In this document: positions 7,241 to 11,457 of the stretch, in pieces
Numbering within the stretch: position 1 is the first letter of the stretch
Layout of the letters: each line of letters begins with the position of its first letter
Source of the DNA: CAZZBK01 sp964652155
Lineage (GTDB): Bacteria; Planctomycetota; Planctomycetia; Pirellulales; PNKZ01
Assembly (NCBI GenBank): GCA_964652155.1
Contig: CAZZBK010000163.1
Span: forward strand, 1-11,457
DNA length: 11,457 nucleotides
Direction of reading: 5' to 3'
The notes under the pieces: generated by a model
The model's input: the letters and a program-made list of their open reading frames with translations, nothing else
Told to the model about the DNA's origin: nothing
The model's database searches: none
Made by a program: the position numbers and the translations under genes

Positions 7241-8483
7241 AATGGCCGAGCGGGGCTCGATGGTATTGCTTGAGGAGTTCAGTACGCGGCGAGTTGTCGG
7301 TCTGCAAAGGCGTGAGCATGGCGGCGACCGCCGAGCCAACAATGGCCACCGTCCACATGACGATCATCACGAGCAGCGGCTGGCTAAAGCGCGCGGGCTC
7401 AACCTGATCGTTCCATAGGAACTCGACCGCACAGGCCACGGCGACCAGATTCACCAACCCCAGCGGCAGCATCACCTTCCAGGCGAGCGACATGAGTTGA
7501 TCGAAGCGGAAGCGGGGCCAGCTCCAGCGTGTGAGCATGAAGAACAAAATCACGGCGACCACCTTGGCCGACAGAACCGCGATTCGCAACAGGGCCGTGA
7601 CCCAGGTGACCTCGTCGCCGCTGCCACCCGTGAGGCCCCAGAAGTGCCAGCCACCGAGGAACAAGATCGCGATCAGGAACGAGGCGGTGATCATGTGCAA
7701 AAATTCGGCCACCAGATACATGAGCAGCCGCAGACCGGCGTACTCGGTGTGGTAGCCGCCGATGAGTTCTTGTTCGCACTCGGGCAAATCGAATGGCAAG
7801 CGGGCAGCCTCGGCAAAGCTGGCGACCAGGAAGACGATAAAGCCCAACGGCTGGAGCAAAATGTTCCAGATGCCGGTGTCGGCCTGCTGATCGATGATCG
7901 TTTCCAGGCGGAGCGAGCCGCTCATTAAGATCACGCCGAGCAGCCCCAGCCCCATCGGCAACTCGTAGGCGATCAACTGCGCGCTGCTCCGCAGACCGCC
8001 CAAGAAACTGTACTTGTTGTTGCTCGCCCAGCCGCCGAGGATCACGCCGTACACGGCGATACTCGACAGGGCGAACACGTAGATCATGCCGACATCGATG
8101 CCCGGCGCGGCGACGAGTTGGATGGGGCCAATGCCCTCGAACGCCGGCAACACGCTGCCGACCGGCACGACCGCGAACGAGGCCAGCGCGGCGGCAAGGA
8201 TCGAGATCGGCGCCAACGTGAACAGCCACTTGTCGACATGTGCGGGGGTCGACTCTTCCTTGCAGATAAACTTCACGCCGTCGGCCAACGGCTGACCCAG
8301 CCCAAACAACTTGATCTTGGTCAGCGGGATGCCGACGCGATTGGGACCCTTGCGGTCTTGCACCCAAGCGGCCATCCACCGTTCGAGGAGCACAAAGTAC
8401 GCCGCGGCCGTCATCAGAGAGCCGATCAAGACACCGATCTTGATCAGCGCCTCGATGACGAATGCCGGAGTGAGTTGTTCCAT
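7239..8483 (-). CDS. nuoH: NADH-quinone oxidoreductase subunit H (NuoH)
   Basis: Membrane subunit that forms most of the quinone chamber and the first proton path; 414 aa against 325 in E. coli. Family blocks in order: LLERWMAAWVQDRKGPNRVG (about 32-51), ADGVKFICKEESTP (67-80), GGWASNNKYSFLGGLRSSAQ (150-169), the acidic quinone-cavity loop AEAARLPFDLPECEQELIGG (224-243) followed by YHTEYAG, and RWSWPRFRFDQL (319-330). After the usual last helix (about 336-356) there is an extra hydrophobic segment (about 368-390) and a polar tail, accounting for much of the added length. The ATG lies 8 nt after the nuoG stop. No strong ribosome site is seen; reinitiation after nuoG is plausible. Confidence 0.98.
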   Translation of the reverse strand: MEQLTPAFVIEALIKIGVLIGSLMTAAAYFVLLERWMAAWVQDRKGPNRVGIPLTKIKLFGLGQPLADGVKFICKEESTPAHVDKWLFTLAPISILAAALASFAVVPVGSVLPAFEGIGPIQLVAAPGIDVGMIYVFALSSIAVYGVILGGWASNNKYSFLGGLRSSAQLIAYELPMGLGLLGVILMSGSLRLETIIDQQADTGIWNILLQPLGFIVFLVASFAEAARLPFDLPECEQELIGGYHTEYAGLRLLMYLVAEFLHMITASFLIAILFLGGWHFWGLTGGSGDEVTWVTALLRIAVLSAKVVAVILFFMLTRWSWPRFRFDQLMSLAWKVMLPLGLVNLVAVACAVEFLWNDQVEPARFSQPLLVMIVMWTVAIVGSAVAAMLTPLQTDNSPRTELLKQYHRAPLGH

Positions 8484-8491
8484 GATGATGA

Positions 8492-10120
8492 TTACTTGCT
8501 CGCCAATTGATTGAGCTTCAAATCGACGCCATGCTCATGCACGCCGCCGAGCGCCATGTGGAAATACGGAATCTTCGCGCCGAGTTCGCCCAGCACCGCG
8601 CGGGCATTGAACAGCCCCGACCTGTCGAGCAGCCGCCAGTACAACGGGCCTTCGACCCAGACGCCCTGCGGCGGACGAATGGCCCAGCGGAACGATTGCA
8701 GTCGATCGGCAAAGTTAACGTAGGAGCCTTCCTTTTCAGGGAACGCGCCTCCCGGCAACTGGAAGGTCGCCCGCTGATAGAGCGGGCTGTCGAACAAGTC
8801 TTGCACGACCAACTCTTTGACCGAGGCGAAGCGTTCGGCCGTGCGTTCGTTGATCCAATCGGTCTTATAGCCGCCGCTGACCCAGACGCCGCCGATCGAG
8901 CCTTTGCCGTTACGCCGGCCATCGATGTCCTGGAGCAGTTCGTCAAAGCTCATCACCTTGCCGCAGAAATGTTGCAGCACGGCTTCGACACCGCGTCGAT
9001 TCGGAGCCTTCTCGGCGTGGATCGTGAAGCCGTTCTTGAATTTTTCGTCTTTCCCCTCGACCGGCACCGGAGCGAGCGCGAGCACGGCCGTCGAATCGAG
9101 CGAGCGAATGAAGGTCGAGAGTAGGTAGGCCTCTTCGACCGTGAGCATGGGGGACAACACGGCCGCCAGTGAGCCCGCCGCCTTGAGCCTGGCCTTCACG
9201 CGCGTGGCAACGTCTTTCCACTCGATGTTCACGTATTGACCATCGAGCCGTTCGCGCGGCTCGTGCAAGCGGTTGTCGGCATGCACGTGATGGAAGCCAT
9301 AGCGGCCCTCGTCACACATCCACCACTGATTGACCGTCGGGTTCTCGCGTGGCTTGAGACGATGCACCGTGTCCTGATTCTCGTCGATCGAGATCGAGCA
9401 GCCGGTCGCGCAACCGGCGCACACGCCGTCGTGCTTTTTCATGAACCAGACACGCTGCGTGTACAGGAAATCCTTGTCGCCGAGCGCGCCGACCGGGCAG
9501 AGATCGACCACGTTGCCCGACATCTTGTTATCGAGCGGATAGCCGGGGAACACGTCGATCTCTTCGTGGCTGCCGCGGTTGATGACCATCAGCTCGCTCG
9601 AGCCGCTGATCTCGCGCGTGAACCGCACGCAGCGGGTACACATCACGCAACGATCAACGAACAGCGTGACGGTATCGCCCATCTCGCGTTTGCGGCTCGT
9701 GAAGGGGCGAATGTCGGCGCGACGCTCGGCCTGGCCATGCTCGAAGTGATAATCTTGCAGGTGGCACTCGCCCGCCTTGTCGCACACCGGGCAGTCGACC
9801 GGGTGATCGATGAGCAGGTCTTCCTCGACCATCGCGCGGTACTTGCGGATGTTCGGACTGTCGGTCACAAACACCGTGCCGTCTTTGGCCGGGGTTTGGC
9901 AGGCCGGCACGACCTTGGGAACCATCGTGATCTTGCCGGTGGCCGGATCGCGCGTGCCGGTCTCGCACAAGCACATGCGACAGCTAGCCACGACCGACAA
10001 GCCGGGGTGCCAACAGTAGTGCGGAATCTCGTGCCCCGCGCGCTGCGCCACCTGAATGCCGTTGAGGCGTTCGTGATCACCAATCTGAACTTCTTTGCCG
10101 TCTACGAGAACGATGGCCAT
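8492..10120 (-). CDS. nuoG: NADH-quinone oxidoreductase subunit G (NuoG), short form with N7 ligands
   Basis: Fe-S subunit that passes electrons from NuoF toward NuoI; 542 aa, much shorter than E. coli (about 908) or Thermus Nqo3 (783). The N-terminal 2Fe-2S domain has N1b ligands Cys36/47/50/74. Then come N5 ligands His106, Cys110/113/119 (HPVDCPVCDKAGEC), and N4 ligands Cys158/161/164 plus Cys208. A CxxCxxxC-x27-C set (Cys234/237/241/269) matches the optional N7 cluster. The molybdopterin-oxidoreductase-like domain (about 230-540) is reduced, but its distal part is recognisable in QLPGGAFPEKEGSYVNFADR (454-473). The frame is open with no sign of a frameshift. The ATG is one base from the left arm of the inserted element, and no Shine-Dalgarno sequence precedes it. 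Confidence 0.96.
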   Translation of the reverse strand: MAIVLVDGKEVQIGDHERLNGIQVAQRAGHEIPHYCWHPGLSVVASCRMCLCETGTRDPATGKITMVPKVVPACQTPAKDGTVFVTDSPNIRKYRAMVEEDLLIDHPVDCPVCDKAGECHLQDYHFEHGQAERRADIRPFTSRKREMGDTVTLFVDRCVMCTRCVRFTREISGSSELMVINRGSHEEIDVFPGYPLDNKMSGNVVDLCPVGALGDKDFLYTQRVWFMKKHDGVCAGCATGCSISIDENQDTVHRLKPRENPTVNQWWMCDEGRYGFHHVHADNRLHEPRERLDGQYVNIEWKDVATRVKARLKAAGSLAAVLSPMLTVEEAYLLSTFIRSLDSTAVLALAPVPVEGKDEKFKNGFTIHAEKAPNRRGVEAVLQHFCGKVMSFDELLQDIDGRRNGKGSIGGVWVSGGYKTDWINERTAERFASVKELVVQDLFDSPLYQRATFQLPGGAFPEKEGSYVNFADRLQSFRWAIRPPQGVWVEGPLYWRLLDRSGLFNARAVLGELGAKIPYFHMALGGVHEHGVDLKLNQLASK

Positions 10121-10121
10121 G

Positions 10122-10156
10122 GGAAGTGATAAATGCTAAGTGATAAGTGATAAATG
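10122..10156 (+). repeat. Left inverted-repeat arm (heptad units) next to nuoG start
   Basis: Read on the plus strand it is a run of 7-bp units: AGTGATA, AATGCTA, AGTGATA, AGTGATA, then AATG. It is the inverted partner of 10563-10597, differing at two positions (10133 and 10137). In the nuo transcript it is the 3' arm of the stem and lies one base before the nuoG start codon. Confidence 0.9.
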
Positions 10157-10181
10157 ACGGAAAAAGACAAAAGAACTCAGC

Positions 10182-10565
10182 CTAGCCACGTGACGATTGA
10201 CGCTTCACCGTACGAGCTGACGCGGTCAGCATGGCGATCAATTCACGTGTTTCATCCATTAAAGGCTGTAATCGCTTCTCCGGCATAAGTTCTGTTTCGA
10301 TCAACAATTCAATCCAATACCGACTCTCTTCCAACTCTTGCAGGCTGGCTTCAACTTTACTGATAAACTCGGCACGCGATCGTGACCGAGTTGCTTCGCT
10401 GTATTGTGCGCCAACCGACGTGCCGCTCCGCAACAACTGTTTGCCAATCACCTGCGCGGCGACATTGCTCTTCGGCAAAGCTCCAAACAACCTCACGATC
10501 CGAACCGCGAACTGCTTTGTTCGCTTCTGCAACTCGCCTCGTTTCGATTCCTGATTCTCTGCCAT
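10182..10565 (-). CDS. Four-helix-bundle protein (S23/IVP, 23S rRNA intervening-sequence family)
   Basis: 127-aa all-helical protein of the family found in 23S rRNA intervening sequences and related to the Avd accessory protein of diversity-generating retroelements. Diagnostic parts, in order: LQKRTKQFAVRIVRLFGALP (about 12-31), KQLLRSGTSVGAQYSEA (42-58), RSRSRAEFISKVEASLQELE (60-79), then ESRYWIELLIET (80-91) and a C-terminal helix (about 97-121) ending in a basic tail. No catalytic residues are evident; the family is thought to bind nucleic acid or partner proteins. The start ATG is formed by the end of the right repeat arm (GATAAATG), and there is no Shine-Dalgarno sequence, so translation may depend on reinitiation from nuoF. 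It has no role in complex I that I know of; it looks like a passenger. No reverse transcriptase or template repeat is nearby. Confidence 0.93.
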   Translation of the reverse strand: MAENQESKRGELQKRTKQFAVRIVRLFGALPKSNVAAQVIGKQLLRSGTSVGAQYSEATRSRSRAEFISKVEASLQELEESRYWIELLIETELMPEKRLQPLMDETRELIAMLTASARTVKRQSSRG

Positions 10566-10597
10566 TTATCACTTATCACTTCGCACTTATCACTTCC
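10563..10597 (-). repeat. Right inverted-repeat arm (heptad units) next to nuoF stop
   Basis: Read on the minus strand the units are AGTGATA, AGTGCGA, AGTGATA, AGTGATA, then AATG, whose ATG is the start codon of the four-helix-bundle gene. The arm puts TGA/TAA stops in two frames; the third is the nuoF frame, already closed by the TGA just before the arm. In the transcript it pairs with the left arm: 33 Watson-Crick pairs, one G-U and one G-A mismatch. Confidence 0.9.
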
Positions 10598-11457
10598 TCA
10601 GTGGCTCAGCACCGGCAGCGCCGGCACGGGATCAGTGACCATATAACCCGTCGGGTTCGTGCGCTTGATGTACTCTTCAAAGTCGCCGCGGAATTTGCGG
10701 ATCGCGTTCTTGATGGGCCAGGCGGCACCGTCGCTCAAGCCGCAAATCGTCGTGCCGGGAATAATGCCGATGTTGTCGCCAATCTCGAGCAGCAAATCGA
10801 GATCGCGCAACCGGCCCTTGCCCGCCTTGATTCGGTCGAGCATCGAGAGCGACCAGTGGGTCCCTTCGCGGCAAGGGGTGCATTGACCGCAACTCTCATG
10901 CGCGAAGAAGCGACAACTGTTGTGCAAAAAGTCGACCATGTTGACCGTCTCGTCCATGACGACCACCGCGGCCGTCCCCAGACCGAGGCAGCCGACCTTG
11001 CCAGGACCGGCGAAGTCGAGCGGCGTATCGAACTCTTTCTCGGTAAGCAGGCCCATGCTGATACCGCCAGGAATGGCCGCCTTGCCTTTGCGACCTTTCC
11101 AAATCCCTTGGCCGTATTCCTCGATGAGTTGACGGCAGGTGATGCCCAACGGAGCCTCGTAGCAGCCGGGCTTGTTGATGTGCCCGCTCAGGCAGTAGAG
11201 CTTCGGGCCGTAGCTGCCCGGGTCGCGCGGGTTGTTCGGGTCGGCCGGCACGCCGATGCTCTTGAACCACTCGATGCCGCGATCAGCGATCTGCTTCACG
11301 CAGGCAACGGTTTCAATGTTATTGACCACGGTCGGCTTGCGGAACAGTCCTTCGATGGCAGGGAAGGGGGGCTTGATGCGCGGCCACGCCCGTTTGCCTT
11401 CGAGGCTTTCGAGCAGCGCGGTCTCTTCGCCGCAGATATAGGCAGCGGCCCCGCGAT
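10598..11457 (-). CDS. nuoF: NADH-quinone oxidoreductase subunit F (NuoF), 5' end outside window
   Basis: NADH- and FMN-binding subunit where electrons enter complex I. 285 residues of the C-terminal part are present, reading without a stop to the right edge; roughly the first 150 residues, with most of the nucleotide-binding fold, are missing. The fragment opens with AAAYICGEETALLESLEGKR, a NuoF hallmark, followed by KPPFPAIEGLFRKPTVVNNI, the SLBB region, and the N3 4Fe-4S ligands Cys189/192/195 (ESCGQCTPCREGT) and Cys238 (TTICGLSDGAAWP). A GTG at 11329 is internal and not a start. The TGA stop lies directly against the inverted-repeat arm of the insert; the sequence across it reads TGAGGAAG, which contains a Shine-Dalgarno-like AGGAAG. 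Confidence 0.98.
   Translation of the reverse strand, partial: RGAAAYICGEETALLESLEGKRAWPRIKPPFPAIEGLFRKPTVVNNIETVACVKQIADRGIEWFKSIGVPADPNNPRDPGSYGPKLYCLSGHINKPGCYEAPLGITCRQLIEEYGQGIWKGRKGKAAIPGGISMGLLTEKEFDTPLDFAGPGKVGCLGLGTAAVVVMDETVNMVDFLHNSCRFFAHESCGQCTPCREGTHWSLSMLDRIKAGKGRLRDLDLLLEIGDNIGIIPGTTICGLSDGAAWPIKNAIRKFRGDFEEYIKRTNPTGYMVTDPVPALPVLSH

Larger units (their letters stand above)
10122..10597 (-). mobile_element. IVS-like insertion between nuoF and nuoG (IVP gene with inverted-repeat ends)
   Basis: A 476-bp unit made of a four-helix-bundle gene enclosed by 35-bp inverted repeats (10122-10156 and 10563-10597; 33 of 35 identical). It starts on the base after the nuoF stop codon and ends one base before the nuoG ATG. 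Intervening sequences of bacterial 23S rRNA have the same plan: complementary ends and, often, an S23/IVP-family gene inside. I see no target-site duplication and no transposase. Part of the inside is visibly richer in A+T than the nuo genes (24 of 60 bases are G or C in 10261-10320, counted by eye), which fits a foreign origin. Calling it mobile is inference from structure; the repeats and gene are seen directly. Confidence 0.7.

Noticed and set aside
7229..7342. Longer NuoI start at ATG 7342
   Set aside because: It would add 38 residues unlike NuoI, encoded inside nuoH. The start at 7228 gives the usual length.
10122..10156. CRISPR array or ordinary tandem repeat
   Set aside because: Units are 7 bp with no spacers, only about five per arm, and the two arms are inverted around a gene.
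10122..10597. Diversity-generating retroelement, because the four-helix family includes Avd
   Set aside because: No reverse transcriptase, template repeat or variable repeat is seen in the window, and the flanking repeats are inverted heptads.
10113..10605. Transposon with target-site duplication
   Set aside because: Bases just outside the arms (GGCCATG on the left, TCAGTGG on the right) do not match as a direct repeat, and there is no transposase gene.

Overview
This window holds the distal half of a respiratory complex I (proton-pumping NADH:quinone oxidoreductase, nuo) operon, all on the minus strand. Read in the direction of transcription (right to left) the order is nuoF (5' part missing at the right edge), an inserted four-helix-bundle gene, then nuoG, nuoH, nuoI, nuoJ, nuoK, nuoL, nuoM and nuoN. 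This is the standard nuoA-N order; nuoA-E would lie beyond the right edge. The DNA is GC-rich. The subunits carry several lineage-type extensions: an N-terminal two-helix extension on NuoJ, C-terminal tails on NuoK and NuoH, and a short NuoG. These, together with the presence of a four-helix-bundle insertion protein, suggest a planctomycete-like bacterium. That assignment is inference and cannot be settled from this window alone.

Layout: 10598-11457 is nuoF (FMN/NADH subunit, with its N3 cluster ligands and SLBB region visible). 10122-10597 is a compact 476-bp insert made of a 127-codon gene flanked by 35-bp inverted repeats built from a 7-bp unit. 8492-10120 is nuoG (electron-wire Fe-S subunit). 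7239-8483 is nuoH (quinone-site membrane subunit). 6695-7228 is nuoI (two 4Fe-4S clusters). 5886-6698, 5450-5893, 3415-5457, 1754-3400 and 172-1761 are the membrane-arm genes nuoJ, K, L, M and N. Genes I to N are tightly packed, with a 4-nt overlap at I/J, 8-nt overlaps at J/K, K/L and M/N, and a 14-nt gap at L/M, which suggests translational coupling. Positions 1-171, after nuoN, hold no recognisable gene, only a weak hairpin.

Together the products take NADH electrons at NuoF, pass them through Fe-S clusters in NuoF, NuoG and NuoI to quinone at NuoH, and drive proton translocation through the antiporter-like NuoL, NuoM and NuoN with the NuoH/J/K connecting region.

The most interesting item is the insert between nuoF and nuoG. 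It belongs to the S23/intervening-sequence (IVP) four-helix-bundle family, known from 23S rRNA intervening sequences. Here it sits in a protein-coding operon, begins on the base after the nuoF stop codon and ends one base before the nuoG start codon. Its arms would pair in the operon transcript at 34 of 35 positions, counting one G-U pair. Secondary points are a shortened NuoG that still keeps all N7 cluster ligands, an Arg in place of the key TM7 Lys in NuoN, and a Leu in place of a conserved Asp in NuoM.
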